A stretch of DNA of 51,015 bases from an uncultured Saprospiraceae bacterium (GTDB lineage: Bacteria; Bacteroidota; Bacteroidia; Chitinophagales; Saprospiraceae). Location of the stretch: the NCBI GenBank assembly GCA_937974575.1, contig CALJVI010000228.1, forward strand, positions 1-51,015. Direction: 5' to 3'. A program made the translations under genes and the position numbers. The notes below the pieces were generated by a model that worked only from the letters and a program-made list of their open reading frames with translations, was not told the origin of the DNA and did no database searches. This document shows, in pieces, positions 25,584 to 34,119 of this stretch. Positions within the stretch are counted from its first letter, which is position 1. Each line of letters opens with the position of its first letter.

Positions 25584-26240
25584 TCACAATCTACTTCTCA
25601 CAAGTCTTATCTTTCTTTTTATCACAGCGAACATACTTTTCGCTAGTTTGAAAACTTCTGTTGAGCCTTTTGAGGGTCTTCCGTTTTCGTCTGAATCGTA
25701 ATTTATTTCAGCATTAGTAATAGCCTCTTCTATGAAAATCGGATGTCTTCTTGAATCAAATCCACCATCAAAACTTTCATTCACTTTTAGCTTCCAACTT
25801 TTACAAATATCATCAGACTCAAATTTCTCAACTTTTTGGTTTTGATGAAAAAATAACCAAACTTCAAAGCAAGGGTTACTTTCTACAATAAACCAATTTT
25901 GCTTGTCTAGACAATTAGCGCTAATCTGATTTATTTGTTTTTCTCTACTATTAGACTTGTCAGGGTCTGTATCCAAAACAAGCCATACTTCATCATTTTG
26001 TTGTAATGTGAAATTAGATTTATCTCCATGCAATGAGGCAATAGCTAAATCATAGAGACCTTTGGGTGAATTGTTTTCTTCAGGATTTAATTTATTTACC
26101 TCTACTTTTATTCTAGAATCAATTTCTCTAAAATATTGGAAATATTGATACTCCCTTTTCGCTCCTTCACAAAAAATATATAAGCTTTTTGCTTCTCTAT
26201 GAGGTGTCTGTCTTTCAAAAAGCCTATTTATCAAAATCAT
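25584..26240 (-). CDS. RloB-family protein (AbiLii-like), Toprim-type putative nuclease
   Basis: 218 aa. N-terminal IFCEGAKREYQYFQYF supplies the motif-I glutamate, VWLVLDTDPD the DxD motif, and ESNPCFEVWLFFH the conserved RloB block, a pattern like the Toprim domain of OLD-family nucleases. It overlaps the upstream ATPase gene by 17 bases (start ATG at 26240). RloB-family proteins are the AbiLii subunit of the AbiL abortive-infection system when paired with an AAA ATPase, so a phage-defence role is likely. It probably cuts nucleic acid under control of the ATPase (inference). Confidence 0.83.
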   Translation of the reverse strand: MILINRLFERQTPHREAKSLYIFCEGAKREYQYFQYFREIDSRIKVEVNKLNPEENNSPKGLYDLAIASLHGDKSNFTLQQNDEVWLVLDTDPDKSNSREKQINQISANCLDKQNWFIVESNPCFEVWLFFHQNQKVEKFESDDICKSWKLKVNESFDGGFDSRRHPIFIEEAITNAEINYDSDENGRPSKGSTEVFKLAKSMFAVIKRKIRLVRSRL

Positions 26241-27576
26241 AATCGTGCCATTTGAGATCTTCTAAATTTGCTAAAAATGGAATAGAGCCATATCTACCAT
26301 TTAGATATCCTTTCCGGATGTCAATAGTTTTGTGCTCTTTAAAATCACTCAATGAGTACAAATCGGTAGAACCATTTAGATCTTTCTCCGCAAACCAAAT
26401 TTCATCTTGCCTAAATATTTCTTGGTCTAGTAAATTAGATTCATGTGTTGTAAATATTAATTGTCCTAGTGTATTCTTGTCTAGTGAGAACTTTTTAATG
26501 AGTTCTTTTATGAGCAGTGGATGTATACTTCTTTCGATTTCATCAACGATATAGACCTTTTCAGATGAAATTACATTTTTGAATGCTGGAACGAAATCTA
26601 ATAGTCTAATTGTTCCATCTGATTCTTCATTCAAATCAAAAAAAGCAGAATTGTTAATTGAAGAATGTTCAATTTTTAAGGTTTTTACCCAAATTATGTT
26701 ATTCTCTTTTACAAGTATTATTTCATCACCACGTCTACTTGTTAGCCCGATCATTTTTCTAGGAGAGTCTTCAACAGCCTTGATCAACTTATCTAGTTCG
26801 TTCTCATTATCCTCACCAAAAAATTCTCGAATGTTCTTTTTTTCCGTTCCCAATGATGTTATTCCAATATTGAAAGAGCGCATCAAATCTTCTGCATACT
26901 TTTTAAATTCACTATCTGTATCAATTTTATGTGCTAAAGCTCTTGGCTTTGAGTCGGGTGTTATAATTTCTAAGGTTTCTGAAAACCATTGGTAGGCTTT
27001 CTTTACGTCTTTCAAGAATTTATTTTCTCTATTTGATAGAAGTTTTAAAACGGGTTCATCGGGCTTTACGAATTCTTCTAACAAGACAGTTTTTAGGACT
27101 TGGCTTTTTTCATCGTTTTCGAACTCATCCAGAAATTTGATTGTGGTAATGTCATCAAGAGTACTTCTTTCAAAAATCAACTCATCCTCTTTTTTTCCTA
27201 AACCAGAGATATATAACTCTTCAGTTAATATCTTTTCTTCGGAAAGGACGATACCGTAATACAATGGTGTATTACCTTGTATGAACTCTACAGCAATAAT
27301 TTGCTCCTTTTGATCACTGAATTTATGCTGGGTGTCTTTTAGTTTAAAAGGAATCTTTTCTTTTGTAACCAATTTTTGAAATTGAAGCAAAGACTTAATT
27401 AAGTTTGATTTCCCTGCACCATTTGCTCCATAAATAGACGAAATTTTGAGCAACTCAAATCCTTCCACGCTATACTTATGGTTTTGTAAAGTTTTTAACC
27501 TCTTATTGGGTATTGTTGAAAATTCTTTTCTCTCCCCAAAAGAGAACATATTTTCTATTACAAATCGTATTAGCAT
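26224..27576 (-). CDS. AAA/ABC-type ATPase of an AbiL-like defence module (AbiLi/RloA-like)
   Basis: 450 aa. Walker A is GANGAGKSNLIKSLLQF (about residue 54) after LLKISSIY, Walker B is KVYIVDEIERSIHP, and QLIFTTHESNLLD carries the switch His; these place it in the AAA_15/AAA_21 ATP-binding group. The inserted middle region (~100-330) is charged and probably the dimer/arm region, as in SMC/OLD-like ATPases. It forms a two-gene operon with the RloB-family protein. Two GTGA-N5-TCAC sites precede it, the nearer only 8 bases before the ATG. Bases are AT-richer than the flanking DNA, consistent with transfer as a cassette. Confidence 0.85.
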   Translation of the reverse strand: MLIRFVIENMFSFGERKEFSTIPNKRLKTLQNHKYSVEGFELLKISSIYGANGAGKSNLIKSLLQFQKLVTKEKIPFKLKDTQHKFSDQKEQIIAVEFIQGNTPLYYGIVLSEEKILTEELYISGLGKKEDELIFERSTLDDITTIKFLDEFENDEKSQVLKTVLLEEFVKPDEPVLKLLSNRENKFLKDVKKAYQWFSETLEIITPDSKPRALAHKIDTDSEFKKYAEDLMRSFNIGITSLGTEKKNIREFFGEDNENELDKLIKAVEDSPRKMIGLTSRRGDEIILVKENNIIWVKTLKIEHSSINNSAFFDLNEESDGTIRLLDFVPAFKNVISSEKVYIVDEIERSIHPLLIKELIKKFSLDKNTLGQLIFTTHESNLLDQEIFRQDEIWFAEKDLNGSTDLYSLSDFKEHKTIDIRKGYLNGRYGSIPFLANLEDLKWHDYDFDK

Positions 27577-27584
27577 AAATTAAC

Positions 27585-27597
27585 GTGATTTTTTCAC
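27585..27597. promoter_or_regulatory. GTGA-N5-TCAC site, proximal operator candidate
   Basis: GTGATTTTTTCAC, in which GTGA and TCAC are the paired half-sites, starts 8 bases upstream of the ATPase ATG. It matches the distal site at 27658-27670 in arm sequence and spacing, which is the arrangement expected for a dimeric repressor. Confidence 0.5.
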
Positions 27598-27657
27598 GAC
27601 AATATACAAGATTTAGATTAATTATTCAATAACAAGTCCTTATATTTCGCATTTTAG

Positions 27658-27670
27658 GTGAAAATTTCAC
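27658..27670. promoter_or_regulatory. GTGA-N5-TCAC site, distal operator candidate
   Basis: GTGAAAATTTCAC, 73 bases from the proximal site (about seven helical turns), so the two lie on the same DNA face. Both are followed by G on the same strand. Confidence 0.5.
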
Positions 27671-27813
27671 GCCTGCTATCTGGCGTACATATTTTATCAT
27701 CCATTTTGCTAATGAGGATTCCTTCATAAGATCACTATTATGGACAGGTGTATATTAGCTCGAAGAGCCCTCATAAAACTTTTGAAAGAACGCCATTTGA
27801 TGTGGAAGCGTAT

Positions 27814-27839
27814 AGCTGGAGCTCGGCAAGCGGAGCGCG
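27814..27839 (+). repeat. 26-bp repeat, right copy flanking the ATPase/RloB operon
   Basis: 25 of 26 identical to the reverse complement of 25409-25434. Starts AGCTGGAGCTCG and ends GCGGAGCGCG. Lies in a GC-rich stretch unlike the operon. Confidence 0.65.
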
Positions 27840-27865
27840 CTAGAGCCTAGGGGGTGAAGCGGTAT

Positions 27866-27923
27866 ACCCCAAAATGGATGGTGGCGGTAGAGACGCATTT
27901 TTTTCTGCGTCTGCATTTGGGGT
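27866..27923. repeat. Structured intergenic element with nested stems
   Basis: An outer stem ACCCCAAAATG/CATTTGGGGT (one bulged A) encloses an inner hairpin AGACGCA/TGCGTCT with an 8-base T-rich loop. It lies just downstream of the 26-bp repeat and upstream (on the plus strand) of the TonB terminator, in the otherwise empty 27577-28013 region. It could be a REP-type element or a small structured RNA. Confidence 0.4.
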
Positions 27924-27949
27924 GTAAGAGCGGAAGACCCGACACCATG

Positions 27950-27986
27950 AAAAAAAGGGTAGCCCTTTTCCGGCTAGCCTTTTTTT
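27950..27986 (-). terminator. Bidirectional terminator after the TonB receptor gene
   Basis: Seven A and seven T flank a stem GGgTAGCC/GGCTAgCC with one mismatch, 28 bases after the receptor stop on the minus strand. Confidence 0.85.
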
Positions 27987-28013
27987 CATAGGTGTAGGCA
28001 CCAAATCAATCTA

Positions 28014-31000
28014 CTATTTGATTTTGTATCTCAGACCCGCATAAATATTTCTTCCGAATATGGGTCCCCAAATTAAGGAACTATCAAAGAACTCAGAATT
28101 TGGATTTTCGGCAGAAAGGATCGGGTTGTCCTGTGTGAAGTTGAGCAAGTTTTCTACACCTAGGTATATATCTAAAGCCTTCCATTTTTTGGTAGCCTGC
28201 ATGTTGATGGTTACGAAATCAGGGGAGTAGTCAGGTAATCTATACTCGGCAGGATTGGTGCTCGTGTTAGGAATCAGTCTGTCTCCCTGCCAGTTGACGG
28301 TAGCATCAAATGCCCACTTGTGTTCAATCTCGTAAGCCATATTGATAAACGCACGCTGTGCAGAAGTAAGTGGCTTGCGAGATAAACCATCCAAATATCT
28401 AGTCTTCACATCATTGAATCTGTATGCAAGACGCAGATCAAAAAACGGAAACAGTTCTGTATCGATCTGAGCTTGTACACTGTGTGAATACGAAGGACCG
28501 TCGAGATTATAGATACTCACAGATTGTGCATCGTGTATATAGTCAACGATGACCTGCGATTCGAAAAACGTGTAATAATAATCAGCACCAAATACGACTT
28601 CCTTGGCACCCACCCGAATAGCCTTGCTCACATTGGCACCAAAGTTCCATCCAATCTCTGGCTGAAACTGATACGGGTAGTCGGCAGGTGCTCCGGGGTT
28701 CCAACGGATCTGACGGTTGCTGGCAAACATACCAATGTTTTCCGCAAAGACAGAAGCAGTCCGCAGTGATCTTCCTGCGGCCAAACGAAATACGGTATCA
28801 TCATTGGGCGCATATCGAAGGTTGGCTCTTGGTGTAAAGAATACTCCATAGCTGTTGTGCAGATCTTGTCTTGCACCAAGTACCATGGTGAATACTTCAC
28901 TAGGCTGGTAAGTATACTCCACAAATACACCCGTACTCACTTCATTGCGCGCAAACTCAGTCGCTAGAACCAATTCGTCAAACTTGTCATATTGAAAACT
29001 GTAGCCTACACGGTACTTATGCTTTGTAGAATTGTTGAGCACATTTTGATAAAGGTAGTTTGCATAAAAGCTGGTTTGCTTAGCGTCATATATTCGAGTG
29101 CCAAAAAGCGCATCTTGATTATGGTGTACTGCAGATAACTGTAGGCCCATACTCGCAAAAGGATTGTCTAGAAATACCTTACCAAACTTTGCCCAGCCTT
29201 CTAAGCGATTGATATTTACGGTGGCTCCCCATAGGCCATCGGCTTTTGGGTCAGGGCTAGCAGCATATCCTACTTGGCCACTTATATTGTCATACTTCGT
29301 GCCCTTGATTCCTGCCTGAAATCGGAATCCGTCATCGCCAATAAATTTCCATCTATGCAATGCAATAAAATTTTGGGACAAAGGATTGTCCAAAAATTTA
29401 TCATTGTTCCTATCGTTTTCAGAAAAGTTTTTCTTTGCATGGAGTAGGGTAGCAGCATACCACTTATCATTGATATCGTGCCTGATATTTACATTCGCTT
29501 CAGTACGTCCCCCTTCATTAGCATATAGATTGACATACAGCAATTCCATATTGCCACATGGTTTCTTGAGCTCAATATTGATTTGTCCAGCAAGGCTTTC
29601 ATAGCCGTTGGCCACAGATCCAGTACCCATATTCAGCTGCATACCTTCTAGCCAAGTCCCTGGGGTAAAAGTGAAGCCATACAGTGCTGCCAAACCTCGT
29701 ACATAAGGCATGTTTTCACGAGTCACTTGTATGTTTGGACCTTCGAGCCCTAGCAGTTGGATCTTACGCGTGCCAGTGATGGCATCCGTAAAACTGACAT
29801 CTACAGAAGGGTTCGTTTCAAAGCTTTCTGCAATATTGCAACATGCTGCTTTCAAAAATTCCTTTTCATTGATGTTTTGCACCTTGATAGGATTGAGGTA
29901 AGATATCTCCGTCGTCCTTTTTCTGTGTACTACTTCTACGGTATTTAGCGTCAGGGCATCTGTCAAAACGATAGATACTATGCTTTCATTTTTCATAGAT
30001 ATAGTATCATTTTGATATCCTACATAGCTCACTTCTAAGTCGTCTACTCCAGGCATACGATTCAGACTGAACTGTCCATCGACATCCGTAACCGTACCAG
30101 AGCTTTGGTCTAGCCATTTGACGGTAGCTCCAATCAGTGGAATCCTATTGCCAGTATCATCTCTCTCGTAGATCATACCTGATACTTCTTCTCTTGAGTC
30201 AACTATTGAATCAGAATTTTCATTTTTCTCCTCGTGTTCTTCACCAGCAGCATGGTCATGACCACTATGATCTTCTTCTTGTTCTGAGCTGGGTGCTACT
30301 GGACCTGCATACTGACAGCAGCCAGGTAGATTAGCATACGCCTCAGGGGAAGCTTTTCGTTTGTTGGTAGCATGTCCTGCATTGGCGATATTCTCATGCA
30401 AAACATTTTTGTCAAAGGTGGTTTTATCTATTTCTACAGTCAGTATTTGTTTTTCGAGATTGTATTGTGCATTGAGCACACCATCGGTGACGAGCGCAAA
30501 GTTTTGTATTCTAGTGGTACACATGCCACAAGCACCTTTTACATGAATCTGTACAGATTTATTACTCTTGTCTTGATCAAGGCTCAAGTCCTGTTCATGA
30601 TCATGTGCTTCTCCTTCTTCTGGGGCGTGATTCTGATCTGATTGATCCTCCTCTGGCGTCAAGCTTGTTTCTGGTGGCCCATCATATTGACAGCAGCCAG
30701 GGAGTTTAGCATATGCTTCGGGAGTAGCTTTTACTTTATTGGTATTGTGTCCAGCTCCAGCTATATTTTCATGCAGTTGATATTTGTCAAAAGTTTTTTT
30801 GTCTACTTCGACAGTAAGTATTTGTCTTTCTAGATCATACTCTGCCTTAAGCACGCCATCGGTGATGATCGCATAATTTTGAATACGTTCGGTACACATA
30901 CCGCATGCACCTTCTACGTGTATTTGAACTTGCTTAGTTTTAGGTCCATCTTGCGCAATCACATGGAATGCAGACAACAAAAGACCTAACATTAAGATGA

Positions 31001-31016
31001 AATGAATACGTTTCAT
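28014..31016 (-). CDS. TonB-dependent receptor with two tandem HMA metal-binding domains
   Basis: 1000 aa. Signal peptide (1-21, cleaved after IAQ). HMA-like domain 1 (~28-98) has C38GMC41; HMA domain 2 (~155-222) has C163GMC166. Each is followed by a LPGCCQY Cys pair and an Asp/His/Glu-rich linker, and the unit repeats every 125 residues. A CarboxypepD-type domain (~280-355), plug (~370-480) and outer-membrane beta-barrel ending GRNIYAGLRYKIK follow. It likely moves a thiophilic metal or its chelate across the outer membrane, copper-like by analogy with HMA domains (inference). It is the third gene after an MFS transporter and a small Cys/His-rich protein on the same strand. Confidence 0.9.
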   Translation of the reverse strand: MKRIHFILMLGLLLSAFHVIAQDGPKTKQVQIHVEGACGMCTERIQNYAIITDGVLKAEYDLERQILTVEVDKKTFDKYQLHENIAGAGHNTNKVKATPEAYAKLPGCCQYDGPPETSLTPEEDQSDQNHAPEEGEAHDHEQDLSLDQDKSNKSVQIHVKGACGMCTTRIQNFALVTDGVLNAQYNLEKQILTVEIDKTTFDKNVLHENIANAGHATNKRKASPEAYANLPGCCQYAGPVAPSSEQEEDHSGHDHAAGEEHEEKNENSDSIVDSREEVSGMIYERDDTGNRIPLIGATVKWLDQSSGTVTDVDGQFSLNRMPGVDDLEVSYVGYQNDTISMKNESIVSIVLTDALTLNTVEVVHRKRTTEISYLNPIKVQNINEKEFLKAACCNIAESFETNPSVDVSFTDAITGTRKIQLLGLEGPNIQVTRENMPYVRGLAALYGFTFTPGTWLEGMQLNMGTGSVANGYESLAGQINIELKKPCGNMELLYVNLYANEGGRTEANVNIRHDINDKWYAATLLHAKKNFSENDRNNDKFLDNPLSQNFIALHRWKFIGDDGFRFQAGIKGTKYDNISGQVGYAASPDPKADGLWGATVNINRLEGWAKFGKVFLDNPFASMGLQLSAVHHNQDALFGTRIYDAKQTSFYANYLYQNVLNNSTKHKYRVGYSFQYDKFDELVLATEFARNEVSTGVFVEYTYQPSEVFTMVLGARQDLHNSYGVFFTPRANLRYAPNDDTVFRLAAGRSLRTASVFAENIGMFASNRQIRWNPGAPADYPYQFQPEIGWNFGANVSKAIRVGAKEVVFGADYYYTFFESQVIVDYIHDAQSVSIYNLDGPSYSHSVQAQIDTELFPFFDLRLAYRFNDVKTRYLDGLSRKPLTSAQRAFINMAYEIEHKWAFDATVNWQGDRLIPNTSTNPAEYRLPDYSPDFVTINMQATKKWKALDIYLGVENLLNFTQDNPILSAENPNSEFFDSSLIWGPIFGRNIYAGLRYKIK

Positions 31017-31099
31017 ATTGATATGTTATAAAAGCAATACAGCGACTGCTTTTTATTGTAGTAAAAATATATATAGGGTAATTAGGCTAAGGGATTTTC

Positions 31100-31432
31100 T
31101 TAGCAGTTTTGTGGCGGCTGCCAGATTAGATCGTACACTCCTATAGCAAACGGGATTCCGCTATTCAACGGAGAAGTTCTAACAAAAGAGGTAGAATTTT
31201 TGTAGTCATCAGTGTCTATCTTGCTTGTGATCAGAAATGCACTTATACAGCAAGCACATTCACATTGACTAGAGCAAGGTTCGTGATCATCATCGTGATC
31301 TGAGTCCGAGGGACTCTGATCTTCGCAGTCTAGCTGCACGATTTCTTCATGAGAGCAGCAATTATTAGCAAGTGCGTATCCCATATTTGGGAAGGCAACA
31401 AATAATGCTAATATGATGGCTACAATTTTCAC
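31100..31432 (-). CDS. Small Cys/His-rich secreted protein upstream of the TonB receptor
   Basis: 110 aa with a signal peptide (IVAIILALFVAFPNMGYALA). The mature part holds a CC-S-H motif, an acidic/His stretch (SDSDHDDDHEPC) and CECACC, ending in a WQPPQ motif. It resembles the small 'HYC_CC_PP'-type proteins encoded next to TonB receptors in Bacteroidota, although the N-terminal HYC block is not clear. Cys and His make metal binding in the periplasm or at the surface likely. It lies 83 bases before the HMA-containing receptor on the same strand, so the two probably work together. Confidence 0.72.
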   Translation of the reverse strand: MKIVAIILALFVAFPNMGYALANNCCSHEEIVQLDCEDQSPSDSDHDDDHEPCSSQCECACCISAFLITSKIDTDDYKNSTSFVRTSPLNSGIPFAIGVYDLIWQPPQNC

Positions 31433-31584
31433 TTATTTCTCTAAAACATTGATTAATACAAATATAGTGCAATCTTTTGATGGATGCTCACTTATTGGAT
31501 GTGAAAACCCCAGTGAGTGGTGTACACCTCCTATAATTAACGGTTTTTAGCTCAAAAAGATATCAGAAAGCTACATTATGTTGA

Positions 31585-32781
31585 TTATGTATCCTTTATT
31601 ATGAAGGGTTTTTCCCCTTTAACCATAAATAAATATACAAAACCTAGAAAGGAAACCCCTGCAATGACCCAAAAAGTAAAAGTGAAATTGGAAACATTAT
31701 TTTGGTACAATTCAGCACTCAATAGTGCTCCCAGGCCAATGCCTGCTTCCAGAGCGATGTATACAGTAGCCAATACCTGACCTAGTTTGCTAGGATCAGC
31801 TCTATCTATCGCCCAAGCAAACATAGCAGGTGAGGAGATGCCAAACGAGAATCCTAACAGGCCAGATGCTACAAATAACCAAGTAGCTGTATGGGCATAG
31901 CCCATCAATATCAAAGAGCCTACTACACAAAACAGAGCAACTTTTAAAACAGGTAAACGGCCATAGATATCCGAAACACGACCCGCTATCAATCTAGATA
32001 GAATAGAGGATGCTGTCAGTATTCCAAGATAGGTTCCCTTGTTTTCAATGCCTAGATATTCACATTGATTGGGGACTATGGTGAGCATAGCTCCAAATCC
32101 AAAGTAAAGACAAAAAGTGATGAAGCCAGGAGTCAATCCTGCTGGATGAAAAATTTCATCTTTTTTGAGCATCAGTAGTCTTGGCGAAAACGGTTTCTTG
32201 TCTTTTAGACTTTCTTTCATTCCAAATAAAATCAATATTGAAATTACAGCAACAAAAGAAGATGCAAAAAACATCATATCTATGGAGTAGTTATTAACCA
32301 AGTAACTGCCAAAAGGAGGTGCTCCTGAAGCACCTAGGTTCATAGATACACCCAGTATACCCATAGCTTCACCTCGGCGATGCGCTGGAACTATGTCTGC
32401 GGCATATGCCGTAGCAGCAGTAGGCTTGAAACCAGTGGACATACCATGAAAAAACCTAAGGAGTAAAAATCCAGCCACTCCCGACACAAAGGGATAGAGC
32501 AGGCTGCAGATAATACACATGCCAGTGCCAATGACCATCACTGGGATCCTACCCACCGTATCTGCTAGTTTACCGCTGAATGGTCTACTCAAGCCAGCAG
32601 TTAAGGTAAATAAGGCAATGATTAATCCAATATACTCCTCGCCACCCATTTCGCTTAGGTAAGCAGGTAGCTCAGTTATGATCATACTAAAAGATGCAGC
32701 AAAAAGCGTGTGACTGATACACAAAAGGATGAAGGATCGTGTATAGAGAAATTGATTGAATGTAGTCTTATTTGAGTCCAT
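31585..32781 (-). CDS. MFS transporter
   Basis: 398 aa from ATG at 32781; the ORF track starts at an upstream TTG at 32793, which I think is too early. It has about 12 membrane helices with motif A GKLADTVGRIPVMV and the second-half equivalent GRVSDIYGRLPVLK. LRFFHGMSTGFKPTAATAYAADIV marks the third to fourth helix. It is in the same direction as the Cys/His-rich protein and the HMA receptor, with a 152-base gap, so a shared metal or metallophore theme is possible but not shown. Substrate unknown. Confidence 0.85.
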   Translation of the reverse strand: MDSNKTTFNQFLYTRSFILLCISHTLFAASFSMIITELPAYLSEMGGEEYIGLIIALFTLTAGLSRPFSGKLADTVGRIPVMVIGTGMCIICSLLYPFVSGVAGFLLLRFFHGMSTGFKPTAATAYAADIVPAHRRGEAMGILGVSMNLGASGAPPFGSYLVNNYSIDMMFFASSFVAVISILILFGMKESLKDKKPFSPRLLMLKKDEIFHPAGLTPGFITFCLYFGFGAMLTIVPNQCEYLGIENKGTYLGILTASSILSRLIAGRVSDIYGRLPVLKVALFCVVGSLILMGYAHTATWLFVASGLLGFSFGISSPAMFAWAIDRADPSKLGQVLATVYIALEAGIGLGALLSAELYQNNVSNFTFTFWVIAGVSFLGFVYLFMVKGEKPFIIKDT

Positions 32782-32913
32782 TTTGCTGCACAAAGATGGC
32801 TTAAATAATAACTAAAAGTTTACAATCACATCGTCCAGAATAAAATAATTAAAAGACATTTATAGCTTTAAAAAATTAGTTACTTTTAAGCGAAAATAAA
32901 TCAACTACATATT

Positions 32914-34119
32914 ATGTCAAAAGTACTTATCATCGGAGCAGGAGGGGTAGCTCGTGTTACTGCTTTTAAAATGGCTTCTCAAAAGAGAACCTTCTCAGAA
33001 ATCATGATCGCAAGTAGGACAAAATCCAAGTGCGACGCCATAGCAAAAGACATTGCGAAAAAGTATAAACGCAATGATATCAAAACCAAAAAAATCGACG
33101 CAGAGAATGTACCTGCCCTTATACGACTGATCAAGTCTTTCAAGCCAGATGTACTTGTGCATTTAGCCTTGCCTTATCAAGACCTTACCATCATGGAGGC
33201 ATGTCTTGCCACAAAAACACCTTACCTAGATACTGCCAACTACGAGCCCAAAGACGAGGCAAAGTTTGAATACAGTTGGCAATGGGCGTACCATGACCGA
33301 TTTAAGGAGGCCGGTATTATGGCTGTACTAGGTTGTGGCTTTGATCCCGGAGTGACAGGTGTGTTTACTAAGCATGCAGCAAAGCATCACTTTGATGAAA
33401 TGCATTATCTGGATATTGTAGATTGCAATGGCGGAGACCATGGCAAAGCCTTTGCAACCAACTTCAATCCAGAGATAAATATCAGAGAGATCACCCAAAA
33501 AGGGCGTTATTACAAAAAAGGAAAATGGATCGAGACAGAGCCTTTTGCGATTAAGAAAAAATTGACCTACCCCAATATTGGAAAGCGTGACTCCTATCTG
33601 CTTTACCATGAAGAGCTAGAATCTTTGGTGAAGCACTTCCCCAGCATCAAGCAGGCTCGTTTTTGGATGACTTTTGGCAAAGAGTATCTTACACACCTCC
33701 GAGTCATTGAAAACATTGGGATGGCACGTATAGATACGATCAAATATAAGGGCATAGATATTGTGCCACTACAGTTTTTAAAGGAGGTATTGCCCAATCC
33801 TGGTGACCTTGGCGAGAACTACTCTGGTGAGACTTCCATTGGATGTCGTATCAAAGGGGTGAAAAATGGAAAAGCAAAGACGTATTACATTTGGAACAAT
33901 TGTTCTCATCAGGCAGCTTATGATGAAACGGGAGCGCAAGGAGTTTCGTATACCACAGGTGTGCCTGCTATGATTGGAGCTAAAATGATTCTCCAAAAGA
34001 AGTGGAAAGGCAAAGGAGTCTTCAATGTAGAAGAGTTCAATCCTGACCCGTTTCTAAAAGAGCTCAATAAACATGGATTGCAATGGCACGAAAAAGTCAA
34101 TGCTAAATTAGAATTGTAA
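32914..34119 (+). CDS. Carboxynorspermidine/carboxyspermidine dehydrogenase (saccharopine dehydrogenase family)
   Basis: 401 aa. NADP-binding VLIIGAGGVARVTAFKMA at the N-terminus, VHLALPYQDLTIMEACL, CGFDPGVTGVFTKHA, and the later EELESLVKHFPSI block match bacterial carboxyspermidine dehydrogenase. It condenses aspartate semialdehyde with putrescine or diaminopropane and reduces the product to carboxyspermidine. The stop and the next ATG overlap by one base (TAATG), tying it to the decarboxylase that completes the pathway. Confidence 0.9.
   Translation: MSKVLIIGAGGVARVTAFKMASQKRTFSEIMIASRTKSKCDAIAKDIAKKYKRNDIKTKKIDAENVPALIRLIKSFKPDVLVHLALPYQDLTIMEACLATKTPYLDTANYEPKDEAKFEYSWQWAYHDRFKEAGIMAVLGCGFDPGVTGVFTKHAAKHHFDEMHYLDIVDCNGGDHGKAFATNFNPEINIREITQKGRYYKKGKWIETEPFAIKKKLTYPNIGKRDSYLLYHEELESLVKHFPSIKQARFWMTFGKEYLTHLRVIENIGMARIDTIKYKGIDIVPLQFLKEVLPNPGDLGENYSGETSIGCRIKGVKNGKAKTYYIWNNCSHQAAYDETGAQGVSYTTGVPAMIGAKMILQKKWKGKGVFNVEEFNPDPFLKELNKHGLQWHEKVNAKLEL

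Noticed and set aside
26579-26995. 138-codon plus-strand ORF antisense to the ATPase gene
   Set aside because: Serine-rich shadow of a well-supported gene carrying Walker A and B motifs.
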